The notes below the pieces were generated by a model that saw only the letters and a program-made list of their open reading frames with translations, had not been told where the DNA came from and did not search any database. Source: Balanoglossus misakiensis (taxonomy: Eukaryota > Hemichordata). From it: a DNA stretch of 64,000 nt. The stretch is from positions 10,230,001-10,294,000 of the forward strand of contig CM082587.2 in NCBI GenBank assembly GCA_040954595.2, written 5' to 3'. The number at the start of each line of letters is the position of its first letter. The first letter of the stretch is position 1. Positions 44,769 to 56,999 of this stretch are shown here, one piece after another. The translations under genes were made by a program, and so were the position numbers.

Positions 44769-44954
44769 AGTAGTAAATTTAAACTGTATCTTCACTGCAT
44801 AATATTAAACAAAGATTCTTTCACGGAGAAACAAAACAGTTTTCACTCCAAACTCGGACGAGTCACGTGCAGAAATACGACGTGACCAAAGGATGCTGTC
44901 TCACGTATGTTGAAGGTGGATTATGCAGGGAAGATATAGTTTAAATTTACTACT
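44769..44954. mobile_element. ~186-bp hairpin downstream of the element 1 gene
   Basis: AGTAGTAAATTTAAACTGTA TCTTC... and ...GAAGATATAGTTTAAATTTA CTACT are inverted arms of about 36 bases with few mismatches. It may be a MITE nested in element 1 or a structured 3' untranslated region. Confidence 0.6.
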
Positions 44955-46189
44955 AAGTTATTGTTGACCTGCATAGATGAACCTTCGTTTTAGTTCAAAT
45001 TTGATATTTGATAAATTGAATTTATTTTAGGGTTGAATTTATATATTAGATAATAGTTTGTATTCTCTATTTGTATTTAAAAGACTAATAGCTGCAACAG
45101 GATCTATTTTGCCAGTGACAAGGTTTTGCAACGCATTTGACCAATTTATTTAGAGGAATTACCTGACTATATGGTGTTATTTTTGTCTCACAGTAAGATA
45201 TTCAACAGAAACACCTTCCATGTATCTAGTTCCTTTTTGAATCAGGTGTTATTATGGAAAAGGTCAAGGGTGATGCTACCAACCAATCAAAACCTAAAAA
45301 CATAAGGTGACCCCAAAGGTCGGGCTATTCAAATCTTGGTTTGTTTATTTATATGTTTTATCCAAGACGTTTTGGATACGCGTTTATTTATATTTTACAA
45401 GTTTATATGTACATGTTTAGATACGATCAACAGGCTCTTCCTCATGCCTCAGCATGTCCAATAACATAGGTTTCCAGAAAAAAAATATTTTTTAATATAT
45501 AGAAAAAAAGCTATTGTGTGTTAAATGTTCATTCATGGTCAGTTGTAATTCTTGCAATTTTTATTCAAAAACTTTTTGTTGAAGATTATTGTTGATGTTG
45601 ACGTTGACAATTTGATGTGTTTTTGTTTATAAAACTATATTTTCAGGATTAAAAATGTTAAAAATGTGTTTGTTTGTCTTGTTAATTTCGTTCGTATGTG
45701 AGCGTAATTAAGCCATCAACGAGATGAAACAGATATTGAACGCAATAAGGCCGAGCAATCTATTTGATGTGTACAAGGGTGTTCAGATCTAACGCTGGTG
45801 TTAAAGATGCGTGCACACTTCTTATTGTTAAGAAAGGTATACTTGACGCGTAAGGCGTTCAATATCAGGATCTGTTTCACTTTTGACGGGCAAGTAGTGT
45901 GCACGGATGGTAAAGTGTAACCCCCCCCCCTGCCCCCATGTCTACAAGTGAGGGTTGAAGTGTCCTGATGTATATGGCTTCATTAATACATCAGATTCTC
46001 TGTCTAAAATTTGGAAATTTTCCATGTCATTTATGTGTCCTGGGTATTCTCTGTATATGTCTGGAAGCTTCCATCTGAGACAATATGTTGATGCCAGGCA
46101 TGCGTACACAACTTGATTTCACTACTTTTATAAAGACTTCAGTTTTACTTCAACTCTATTGGGTTAATTTTACATATTCAAACACATAA
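44955..46189. other. No gene seen inside element 1
   Basis: A+T-rich sequence between the gene and the right array. Frames are short; a C-run lies at about 45921. It contains possible polyadenylation context but no clear signal that I would commit to. Confidence 0.5.
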
Positions 46190-48212
46190 GGGCAGTGTTA
46201 TTACATATTGGGTTAAGGTGTTATTACATTTTGGGTTAGTATTACATATTGGGTTAAGGTGTTATTACATATTGGGTTAGTATTACATATTGGGTTAAGG
46301 TGTTATTACATATTGGGTTAGTATTACATATTGGGTTAAAGTGTTATTACATATTGGGTTAGTATTACATATTGGGTTAAAGTGTTATTACATATTGGGT
46401 TAGTGTTACATATTGGGTTAAAGTGTTATTACATATTGGGTTAGTATTACATATTGGGTTAAAGTGTTATTACATATTGGGTTAGTGTTACATATTGGGT
46501 TAAAGTTTACTACATATAGGGTTAACGTTTATTACATATAGGGTTAACTAATAACGTATTTTTCATGTAGTATTAACGTTATTTCATGTAGAATTAACGT
46601 TATTTCATGTAGAATTCAAGTTTACTACATATAGGGTTAACGTTTATTACATATAGGGTTAACTAATAACGTATTTTTCATGTAGTATTAACGTTATTTC
46701 ATGTAGAATTAACGTTATTTCATGTAGAATTCAAGTTTATTACATATTGGGTTAACTAATAACGTTTTTTTTCATGTAGTATTAAAGTTATTTCATGTAG
46801 AATTAACGTTTATTACATATAGGGTTAACTAATAACGTTTTTTTTCATGTAGAATTAACGTTATTTCATGTAGAATTCAAGTTTATTACATATTGGGTTA
46901 AGGTGTTATTACATATTGGGTTAGTATTACATATTGGGTTAAAGTGTTATTACATATTGGGTTAGTGTTACATATTGGGTTAAAGTTTACTACATATAGG
47001 GTTAACGTTTATTACATATAGGGTTAACTAATAACGTATTTTTCATGTAGTATTAACGTTATTTCATGTAGAATTAACGTTATTTCATGTAGAATTCAAG
47101 TTTACTACATATAGGGTTAACGTTTATTACATATAGGGTTAACTAATAACGTATTTTTCATGTAGTATTAACGTTATTTCATGTAGAATTAACGTTATTT
47201 CATGTAGAATTCAAGTTTATTACATATTGGGTTAACTAATAACGTTTTTTTTCATGTAGTATTAAAGTTATTTCATGTAGAATTAACGTTTATTACATAT
47301 AGGGTTAACTAATAACGTTTTTTTTCATGTAGAATTAACGTTATTTCATGTAGAATTCAAGTTTATTACATATTGGGTTAAGGTGTTATTACATATTGGG
47401 TTAGTATTACATATTGGGTTAAGGTGTTATTACATATTGGGTTAGTATTACATATTGGGTTAAAGTGTTATTACATATTGGGTTAGTATTACATATTGGG
47501 TTAAAGTGTTATTACATATTGGGTTAGTATTACATATTGGGTTAAAGTGTTATTACATATTGGGTTAGTGTTACATATTGGGTTAAAGTGTTATTACATA
47601 TTGGGTTAGTATTACATATTGGGTTAAAGTGTTATTACATATTGGGTTAGTGTTACATATTGGGTTAAAGTTTACTACATATAGGGTTAACGTTTATTAC
47701 ATATAGGGTTAACTAATAACGTATTTTTCATGTAGTATTAACGTTATTTCATGTAGAATTAACGTTATTTCATGTAGAATTCAAGTTTACTACATATAGG
47801 GTTAACGTTTATTACATATAGGGTTAACTAATAACGTATTTTTCATGTAGTATTAACGTTATTTCATGTAGAATTAACGTTATTTCATGTAGAATTCAAG
47901 TTTATTACATATTGGGTTAACTAATAACGTTTTTTTTCATGTAGTATTAAAGTTATTTCATGTAGAATTAACGTTTATTACATATAGGGTTAACTAATAA
48001 CGTTTTTTTTCATGTAGAATTAACGTTATTTCATGTAGAATTCAAGTTTATTACATATTGGGTTAAGGTGTTATTACATATTGGGTTAGTATTACATATT
48101 GGGTTAAGGTGTTATTACATATTGGGTTAGTATTACATATTGGGTTAAAGTGTTATTACATATTGGGTTAGTATTACATATTGGGTTAATTATTACATAT
48201 TGGGGTGATACA
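46190..48212. repeat. Right subterminal repeat array of element 1
   Basis: Complementary orientation of the left array (ATTACATATTGGGTTAAGG, ATTACATATAGGGTTAACG, ATTTCATGTAGAATTAACG). Higher-order blocks restart with AAAGTTTACTACATATAGGG at about 46503, 46982 and 47666, i.e. periods of about 480 and 685 bases, showing recent unequal exchange. It is nearly twice the length of the left array. Confidence 0.95.
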
Positions 48213-49011
48213 TAGACACGCTATGGTGGCCGGCTCTTCCTTACCGTCCCACCTCACAACTCTATACAATAAAACTGTGCGACTTGCATCGAATTGCATG
48301 TATTTATATCGTGATTAATGCTATAAGACAAGGTTATTGACCGAATTAAGTAAGAGAATACTCAATATATGGATTTTTCCATTTCCCACCAATCCGACAT
48401 TTTAATCAATACTATCAAAGTCCGTTACAAGAGAAACTTATCTTTTTGAGAGGGCGTCGGTCACATGAAAGCAAACATCCTGTAACCAAGGGAAACCGTT
48501 TTAACTGTTCTAAATTCACAGTACATACAATGTATATAGTTATCGTAGTAGGCCTAAATTGAACGAAATCGCGATTAACTTGGTTATTTCTACCCTCATT
48601 GCCCACTATGGTATCGGATATGTTGACCATGCCCACCAACGCTATCTCAGCTACAATGTCGAATTTATTAGCACTGGTCCCCAGAGTCGTGACGTGGGCA
48701 TAATTTCACCAGGCGACACTAAAACTATCGAAGACTTATTTAATGAATGGAGAGCTTGTATATACGGAGTGTGATATTTTATTTAGTGGAATGTTATTTC
48801 ATTATGGCGGTTCTCCTGTCGATCGGCCCTGGACCATGTGCCTGTTGTACCCATGTGTGCTTTGGGGGTGCTAAATCATTCAAGGGTTTGATTTCCTGGA
48901 ATTACACAATCGAAAAATGAAACGTCAGTAAACTTACCACTAAACTGTATATAATGGTGAAAAACACACAATATATCCTAAACAATGTTAAAATTAATAC
49001 AAAATGCACTT

Positions 49012-49453
49012 ACCCGATTGAACTCCAGTGCCTTCCGTATTCATGTTCGCAGACTTCTACATTTAGATTGGACATGAAACAAGGTTAATTCCTGTGCATG
49101 TATTCACAAATTCGATTGCTAAACATATCCAGCTAACTATGCATGTACGTCTGTCTGTCTGAGCGTCTGTCTGTCTGTCTATCTGTCTGTCTGTGTGTAT
49201 GGGTGTGTGTGTGTGTGTGTGCGCGCGCGCGTGTGTGACTGACGTGTTAAAACATAGAAAAAATGTAATACAAGCTATGGGAATGGAATCTAAAATCATT
49301 AATGATTACAACAACGAATTGCGCCACTTACCAGTTCATAACCAGAAGATTTCTTGAGCTCCTCATACAAAACGTAGACCGTTGTATTTTCACTGAAAGT
49401 AACATTTTTGTTTTCCTTTTTCTTACTTTCTGCCTGTTTCTTATTTTCTGCCT
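49012..49453 (-). CDS. Same minus-strand exons, copy 2
   Basis: The counterparts at about 49453-49332 and 49054-49012 keep acceptors, donors and frame. One change at the start of the second exon (AAG for GAG) replaces Glu with Lys. A CTGT/GT/GCGC microsatellite lies in the following segment (49150-49235). Confidence 0.45.
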
Positions 49454-49894
49454 CTGCAAGGAGAAATGAAAAGTGTCATAAACTATTAGACCTGTTCTCA
49501 TGCACAAAGTAGCTGAAAACCCTTTTCTAAATTGAAATAACATGGCAACTTCAAACCTGTGTGCGGCTAATTCTGTCTGCCTGTCTCCCCCTCTCTCTGG
49601 TTCCCCTCAGCTCATTCTCCTCCATCTCTTGGACGCAAACACACTACGACATTGTGACGCCATAAGAATAATTCACACTGACCTTGAAATACAATCTAAG
49701 ATTAACGTCACTTATGAATCACTGAAGATGTGAAATCTCGAAGTTACCTTTTGACCTTTGTGCTGCATAATACGCCCCGGCCCGGTGACCATATTTGGAA
49801 GACACGTTCAATATCCGGATCTACTTTTGTTTTTATTGCGCGAGATTCGAAAGTTGTCGTCTGCTCCACTTCACTGCGCTGAGTACGATAAATT

Positions 49895-50982
49895 ATGGCA
49901 GCGGACGATATTATCCGGTGGATGGAAGAAATTCCAAAAGACGAATTAGATGTTTTACTTTTCGGACTCGAAGGAGAAAGCGAGGCAACAGTTGGTGAAG
50001 ATGATTTGGCAAGTGTGAACGATTTCATCAAATCGCAAAGAAAACCGAGCACGGTTCGTACGACTGAGCGAGACGTAGCAAAGGTACGGCGTTTCATTGA
50101 GAACAAATACGGGGACACTCGCAACTTAGCGGAAATACCACCCAAGACGTTGAACGAATATCTAGCAACATTCTTCGTCAATCTCAAAAAAGCTGACGGC
50201 ACTGACTACGAACCAGGCTCTGTTTCAGATGTAAAGTATAGCGCAAAACAACTATGGGCAAAACAACTATGGGGTGTTGTTGAATGACAAGAGCTTCGCG
50301 TTGACAAATGACGCAATTAAAGCTAAACGGATGCAGCTAAAGAAGTCTGGCATGGGCTCTGGCAGTCATGCTAGTGAAGCTATATCTCCAGAAGAAGAGG
50401 AGGCAATGTGGAAAGAAGGCAAACTTGGCAGCGCTGACGGTGACACCTTGAATTTCACTCTGTGGTATTTATTCACGAAGCACTTCGGTCTACGCGGTCG
50501 GGACGAGCACAGAAAACTGTGCTTCGGAGACATCACTATCCAAAGGGATAGCTCTGGCCTCGATTTTTTAGAGTTCCGGGAACGCGATACCAAAACACGC
50601 GATGGAACATATGGAGATCGTCGTGCCGTTTGGTGGGCGAAAAACAAATCACTCTGTACGGAAGACAACCGTTCAAACACAGACGAAGGCAGGAATCCCA
50701 CCACAGCAGATAATAAAAATAACCGGACACAAAAACGTCTCCAGTCTACAACACTACGACACCGTTTCGATTGAGGATCACCGGCGCATTTCAGCAATTC
50801 TAAGCAAGCCCAGCAGTAGCACTCCTGAAGACACAAAACCCGGTCCATTCAAACAACAAGCAGCTCCAGCCATAGTTTTTAACAACTGCACTATACATAT
50901 GTGCATGCCATCGACGGCTGGAGCTGGAGCCGCAAGGAAACGTCCGCGTCCGTTTGTGATGTTTGATTCGGATAGCGAGTAG
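49895..50982 (+). pseudogene. Crypton-like tyrosine recombinase, frameshifted and internally deleted (copy 2)
   Basis: Same N-terminal frame and same junction frameshift as copy 1 (50274-50287 overlap), so the frameshift predates the duplication or reflects a shared haplotype history. Relative to copy 1 it lacks 224 bases (33208-33431) between GTCGTGCC and TTTGGTGGGCG, with a 1-2-base microhomology. This removes the segment between the first catalytic Arg and the HxxR box and shifts the frame, so the protein stops at 50774. The HxxR-H-Y part survives in another frame (50602-50982). It is not functional as a recombinase. Confidence 0.85.
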
Positions 50983-51164
50983 TCTTAGCGAGACTTCCGG
51001 GTATGGGGCACCGCCGGTGATGGGGGCCGCGATCGAACACTTTGTTATTAATTTTGAGAGACTGAATTGCGTTTTTTCACCTTTGCTGTTTTAATGTTCT
51101 TCTAAAATATTTTAATGTTCATTAAAATTGTTATTGGTACGTCTGAATGCCATTTGTCTGGTTT

Positions 51165-51430
51165 GCGCCTATCGACACGATCGTCGTGTGGATAAGGGAA
51201 AAAAAATGCTTTATCGACACGATGATCGTGTCGATAATGTAGTTTTCCTTACCTATCGACTCGATGGTCGTGTCGATAACGTGTGTTTTTTTGCTTATCG
51301 ACACGGTGATCGTGTCAATAAGAAGCATTTTCAGCTTATTTGCACGATCACTATCGTGTCGATAAGCAAAAAAAACACGTTATCGACACGATGGTCGTGT
51401 GGATACGTAGTTTTTCTTACTTATCGACAC
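51165..51430. repeat. Palindrome array at the left end of element 2
   Basis: Units of TATCGACACGA, a 3-base spacer (TCG, TGA or TGG) and the complement recur about every 42 bases at 51169, 51212, 51256, 51297 and 51381, with a degenerate one between. The array continues at 53252-53420 after the nested insertion. Only about two such units occur at the right end (63625-63690). They are good candidates for transposase-binding sites. Confidence 0.9.
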
Positions 51431-53251
51431 GCAGTCAGATCGCATGGTGCTCATTTGCATATTAAAGTTCGTCAAGCCACCGACCATTAACTTTCAAACA
51501 GACGGCAATAGGCCAGTTTTCAAGGTGATTTTCAACTTGATTTTTACACTCCTTGATACAATAAAATACCATGCTAGCTCGATAAATTACAAAAGTGATT
51601 CCCATTTTACACTGCAGACGTGAATATTATGAGAATCTGTCGGTAATAGTAGTAGTTTTTAACGTGTTTTCGGTGGTATGTTGGTGACCTCGGAAGAGAC
51701 GTCCACAAACGTGCCAAAAATCATTTGAAGTCGACCTCGGAAGTTAACCAAGTTTTCGTGACAGATAGGTCTAATATCGGTCCCAACATCCGTGAAAAGA
51801 AATTAATTCGAAATGCCTGTGTAACGTTCAGCTTAAAAATAATCGATGTACTTCGACGATATGACCCGGAAGTATAGGCCCTACGTTGACCTCTCAATGT
51901 TCGGCTTGTAAATACGGAAGTGTTGCGTTGCTCGTGAAACGACGCGTTTATCGTGGGGAAAATGGTTTCTAAAAGACACTTGTCAAGTAAAAGTTACTGG
52001 ATAGTGTATAACACTCTAAGGTAACATATTAGCCAAGTTTTATCTTAATTACTGGCTTGATTTCGACACAACATCGATCAATCGCACGAGTGCCGCGCCC
52101 GGGTGCTCCACACGCCGTACGCCTACATTGGGCTACAAACAAATACAAAATGTATTTGATTACCCATGCACAGAATGCCAGGTTTACCGTACGTGACTAC
52201 GTATGAGGAGCTCAGCTGGCGTGTTTTTATTTGTTCTCTCCTTATCGTGGGATATAAGTAGACTTTTCGAATATGCCAAGTGTAACTTCGAAACCACTTC
52301 CATTTATTCGCTGATGATATATGCAATAAATACAACATTTGTGTCTGAAAGCGAGCGATTTGTCATCATTGCATTGGGTCGATAAATAATAATAATAGTA
52401 ATTTATTTATTAAACAGTGTTCAAAATACTACTACAAAATACAGAATGAAGAGTTAAAAATACAACAAAATACAGAATAAATTGTCAACTCAGACAGCTA
52501 AAATAAAACAGTCAACTGCAACACCACCACCACAAAAATCAGTCTTCATCAATCTGAAAGAACAATAAAAAAAGTGAGTTTCCTTGACGGGCAAACCTTC
52601 ATAAAATAATTGTTAGGGTTTAGTAAAACTCGGGATTACATATCAGCAATCACAATTTCTTCGCACGAGAGAGGAAGGAAAACGTCGCAGCCGGTTCAAT
52701 CCCAGGATCAAGCCTGCGCCAGCGTATATACATACACATGCATGCTGTCTTCTCCCGCCATTTTGCAGAAGAAGTGGCGCTCACGGGTTGAAAAGTAAAC
52801 AAAATTGAACTGTTCATATCGTCACTATGAAAGCTTGGAAGTGAATGAAAACTCAAAGAGAGGGGGTTGATATCTATATTTTGATAAAAGTTTGAAATTT
52901 CGTGGTAAAATCCATGTTTAACGGTCAGCTTAAAAATAATCGAGAGGATGTCAACGCTATGTGTTTTTTCACAGTCGTCAGAAATTTCGCGATTACAAAG
53001 AAACTACTCGACAGAAGTTGCCAAAAAATCATTCAGTAACAATCCAGTATACCTACAAAATGTACCTTCGAGTGAATCCACGGTTTTGTCTTAAAATAAT
53101 CCACATCGCCTGAAAACAGCTCTATAATATCGAGTAAAAAATGGCCTATTTCGAGACCCGTCAGCGGGGCCCACTCTAACGGCTACATGGTTTGAAGTAC
53201 TTTCCCTCATTTACATATGTTAATGAGTACCGTGCGATCTGACTGCACGGT
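51430..53251. mobile_element. ~1.8-kb non-autonomous element nested in the palindrome array
   Basis: Ends GCAGTCAGATCGCATGGTGC and the near-complement ...GTACCGTGCGATCTGACTGC interrupt a TATCGACACGGTGGTCGTG palindrome. If the ends are read as CAGTCAG...CTGACTG, the flanks are CACG on both sides, a 4-base duplication. No coding frame. It contains repeated phrases (CAGCTTAAAAATAATCGA at 51830 and 52928) and a SINE/LINE-like ATAATAATA tail at about 52386. Confidence 0.75.
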
Positions 53252-53420
53252 GGTCGTGTTGATTATCAGCATTTTTTGCTTATCATCGTGTGGGTAAGCA
53301 AAAATTCCAGTTATCGACACGATGGTCGTGTCGATAAGAAAAACAAACGGATTATCGACACGATGGTCGTGTCGATACGTAGTTTTTCTTACTTATCGAC
53401 ACGATGGTCGTGTTGATTAT
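53252..53420. repeat. Continuation of the palindrome array of element 2
   Basis: Two perfect units of TATCGACACGA-TGG-complement near 53312 and 53353 and a third at about 53394, plus degenerate ones. Same motif as 51165-51430. Confidence 0.9.
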
Positions 53421-53545
53421 CAGCATTTTTTGTGGGCGGACATTATAAAAACTGACAGATAGCTGCAATGAATGTAGCGGGAAAAGGGGTAAGGGTGGGA
53501 AAGAGGGTGAGAGAGAAGAGAAAAATTACTAAGTAGACAGACAGA

Positions 53546-54075
53546 CAACTATAATTTTGACGTACACAATTTCAATTTCAGTGGAGTAAACTTTTTAATT
53601 TTGACAGTAAAACTTTAATTTTACTTTACACAACTCTTATTTTAGAGAACAAAAGTTTAATTTCCGAAAGCCAATTTTATTTTTTCCGAGAGTAAAATTT
53701 TAAGATTTTTTTCCAAAATAAACTTCTAACACTTGAGATAAAATATTATCTATACTACATAGAATTTTTTTATTTTCAGAAAGAAATAGTTAATTTTGTA
53801 AAACTTTTTTTAAGTAACATTACTTTTCGCGGGTGAAAATTTTATTTTACAGATGTAAATATATTTTTATCTAATTTCTAGTTACACAACTTATGGGGTC
53901 GCTCTTTCTATTGCTACTGACAAACTTTTTCATGGGGGCGCTATTCAGGTTTCGGTGTACAAATTTTTTAGATAGATGCACAAAATATTTTTCTGAGAAA
54001 GCAAAATACTTTTTTAGTCGCGGCGGAAGTGAAGGTATCCCACAATTCCCACCTTTCAGGACGTTACAGGAGTAT
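53546..54075 (+). promoter_or_regulatory. Left internal inverted repeat of element 2, includes the integrase promoter region
   Basis: 53546-53945 is inverted-complementary to 62732-63131 (CAACTATAATTTTGACG to CATGGGGGCGCTATT). A weaker match continues to CGGCGGAAGTGAAGGTATCC just before the ATG at 54102, matched by CGGCGGAAGTTGAAGTATCC upstream of the other gene. GCGGAAGT is an ETS-type core promoter motif. Both genes thus start from mirror copies of the same sequence. Confidence 0.75.
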
Positions 54076-54101
54076 ACATTCCCAACAAACAGACGGGAAT
54101 A

Positions 54102-56822
54102 ATGGCGTCTCCGTCTCACCAAGAGAGTTTATCACCGACACCACACCTTTCTGATGTCGATACTGATGACGGGGCGATGTGCGGAGACGACGAAGAAAGC
54201 TTGATACGACATTTTTTCTTTAGAGGATTCACGTATGACGAAATCCTTCTATTTTTAAGAAAATACCATGATATTCGTATTAGTAAGCGAACATTGGATC
54301 GTCGTATAAACTCGTAAGGTTTGAAAAGACGACGAGTAGAATATGACATCGAAGCAGTGAGAGACAAAATCAAGGAAATGCTGGATGGACCAGAGTGCAC
54401 CGGTGGCTATCGGACAGTATGGCACAGTCTCAAAATGGAAGGTATCAATGTTCCCAGAATTGTTGTTCAGCAGCTATTGAGGGAATTGGACCCAGAAGGC
54501 AGTTTTTTGAGAAGAGCACATCGACTCAAGAAAAGAGTATATTTGAATCCTGGACCTAATTTTGCATGGCATGTTGACGGCTATGATAAACTGAAACCAT
54601 TCGGCTTTCTCATACATTGAGCCATAAATGGTTACAGTAGAAAGATATTGTGGCTTAATGTGACAAAGTCAAACAATCTCCCAGATAATATTGCAGCATA
54701 TTACCTTGAAGCAGTAAACAGATTTGATGGCTGTCCCATTGAGCTCATCACTGATCGGCTAGTTATACTTTGCGAAACAGCGAAACGACGAAACCATTAT
54801 TAAAATAGGGGCCAGTCATCAAGACGGTGGCGTATGATTTTTTTAAAAGTTTCCAAATTAAAACGTAAGCGAGCCAAGAAAACTACAGGTCAGATAAATT
54901 GTTTTCTCGGAAATTCAACATTAGAATTAAATTTGGCGTTGGAAACAAACGGCGGGTCGCCAGTTCCTGGTCTGCGGCCTGGTACTATGTAGTGGTAGAG
55001 TCGACGTCGTGTGCGCGCAAACGATTCATGCCAAACTGCTACATATACACAGTGAATATACACGCGCGCACAACGAAACCACAAAAGATCGAAACCTCAA
55101 AATGCGGCAGCAACTGTCACTATTTCCTTAAATACCACAAGGCCCCCGGGGAGGCATGAATTGCAATTAAGATAGGCCGTGTCTATTGACACGCGCGTGT
55201 CAATAGCCAGTGCATAGGGGGCCGGCTATTGACACGCGGGGACTTTAATATTCTCAAATTATTGCCGATTTTTGAAAACCAAAGCACATTTCACATAGTC
55301 CATTAAATGATTCGTCTTTTCTTCCCCGAAAATCAGATGAAACGAAGTGCAAAATTCCGAAAGTCAAAGCGTAATGTCATAGTTCTTCTACCCGTTCTAC
55401 GTGTGTACGCCTGCCGATTCTAAGCTTATCTCCTGACCGTGACACGACTTTTATAAAGCAATGCACATTCCGTATCCTCCGTTGCGAGGTGTAAAATAAA
55501 GAAAATCCAAGTACATGTATTTCGAAGTATGTCAGACTGCACTGGGCAATACGTCATTTTCGTTGCTTCAACCAGGAAAAATCTGACTGCTAGTGCTATG
55601 GCATGAAAATGTTAATTTCGGTAATACACGTCATTGCACTGGACCCTGCAAGGCATGCATTTGGGGACTAAGTAAGTTGTCACACCACGGTTCAAGTTGT
55701 AACGTATTTCCCAACAAGCAATGAATTTGTTCATCATGAAAAAATCTCTCAATTCAAACGAAATATTTTACAGTATGTCCGCGCTGTTGAGGTCAGCGTC
55801 GCGGTGAGTGTGTCCCTCTGTGTGCAGCGGCCGTAGTGCATGAACAGTAAAACAATCGTAGCGATGCTCAGAAATATTTCAGAAATTTGCACTTCCTTTC
55901 ATCTACATTTTCGGCGGAAAAGATAAGTCCTCCGATGGAAAATGTGCATTGCTTCATAAAAGTCGGCAGTAAAATGGAGGGAAAATCCCCGTGTCTTTTT
56001 TGGCGCGCAACCACTAGTACCAGGCCGCAGACCAGCATCGTCGCAAACCACGGCCCTTTTACGGCAGCGCTCTGCTCCCCGCAAAAAGTGAAACGAAAGA
56101 AATACGTAGTCTGGTGGGGCGAGAATGCAGACCAGGAACTTATTTGGAAACTTTTAAAAAAATCATACGCCACCGTCTTGATGACTGGCCCCTATTTTAA
56201 TAATGGTTTCGTCGTTTCGTTTCGCTGTTTCGTTGTTTCGCAAAGTATAACTAGCCTCACTGATCTTGGTACAGAAAATGGCACCATGGCTGCTACACAG
56301 GCATTTTTTCGGAACGACATTGATGCACATAGATATGTAGCATCTCCACGGAATCAGAGAATTGAAGCATGGTGGTCATTTCTGAGAAAAAACCGCTCAA
56401 CATGGTGGATAAATTTCTTCAAGGATATGGAGTCACAGGGTATATTTGATTCCACTAATGATTTACATAAAGAATGCCTGTGGTTTTGTTTCGCGTGTTT
56501 ACTCCAGAATGATCTTGATCATGTTCGTGAACATTGGAACACTCATTACATTCGGCGGTCAAGACATGATACTGTTCCAGGCAGACCGGACTCCCTCTAT
56601 TATCTCCCAGAACTCCACGGAGGTGCTGACAACTTAATCCAGCCTGTTGCGCAGGATGAAATGAACTATGTATATCATGAACTCATTGATAGAGACAATG
56701 ATAATGACTATCAACAATATTTCCAATATGTTTTGCAAACATGTGCTATAAGCAAACCACTTCACTGGAGAGATGCAATACAATTGTATGATGGATTAAT
56801 ACACGTGGCAGGAGAATATTAA
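54102..56822 (+). pseudogene. DDE integrase of element 2, broken by two stops and a nested transposon
   Basis: Good start context (AATAATGG). The frame has an N-terminal helix-turn-helix-like region (FFFRGFTYDEILLFLRKYHD, SKRTLDRRI), then an integrase core: first acidic residue in AWHVDGYDKLKPFG, second in ITD, split from its LGTENG continuation by the insertion 54757-56256, and the glutamate in PRNQRIEAWWSFLRK. The C-terminal part runs to a TAA at 56820-56822 (HGGADNLIQPVAQDEMNYVY). In-frame stops: TAA at 54315-54317 and TGA at 54618-54620. It would catalyse transposition if intact. The WHxDGxDKL and NxRIEAWW motifs resemble integrase-type transposases in fish and invertebrate genomes, probably not the KRBA2-like type of element 1. 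Confidence 0.8.
54757..56256. mobile_element. 1500-bp nested transposon inside the integrase gene, 9-bp TSD
   Basis: Ends GGCTAGTTATACTTTGCGAA and its complement; arms match for about 110 bases with small differences (extra GTTTCG units on the right). The flanks are TCACTGATC at 54748-54756 and 56257-56265, a perfect 9-base duplication. Internal inverted pieces include TGGTCTGCGGCCTGGTACTA near 54970. A palindrome GTCTATTGACACGCGCGTGT lies near 55182. No coding frame of its own: a non-autonomous MULE-like element. Confidence 0.93.
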
Positions 56823-56999
56823 CACACTATTTATTCATTTTGTTTAATGTGACTGTGATCTAGCCAGAATGGTATCAGATTTCAAGACAACACCCAGTAA
56901 AAGACAATCTTTATTCCTGTGTATTGCAATAAAGCAATAAACCAGGCCAGTAAATATTGGCATATTGAAATGAAATAAAGATTTGTCAATTGTCATTAT

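Larger units (their letters stand above)
39415..48212 (+). mobile_element. Element 1: 8.8-kb integrase DNA transposon with OTU/F-box gene
   Basis: The ends TGTATCACCCCAATATG and its complement are identical for at least 63 bases. The flanks are TAGACA at 39409-39414 and 48213-48218. Copy 1 has a single TAGACA at 30790-30795, so the insertion and its 6-bp TSD are directly visible. Inside are inverted arrays (1.1 kb left, 2.0 kb right) and one two-exon gene. TG...CA ends and a DDE integrase indicate cut-and-paste by a retroviral-type integrase. A 6-bp TSD disfavours Ginger (4 bp as I recall) and would fit Polinton-like or IS3EU-like groups; the family is not settled here. Confidence 0.93.

Noticed and set aside
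39415-48212. Telomere-like TAACCC/GGGTTA hexamers in the element 1 arrays
   Set aside because: Single hexamers are embedded in longer AT-rich modules and never occur as head-to-tail TTAGGG runs, so they are not telomeric repeats.
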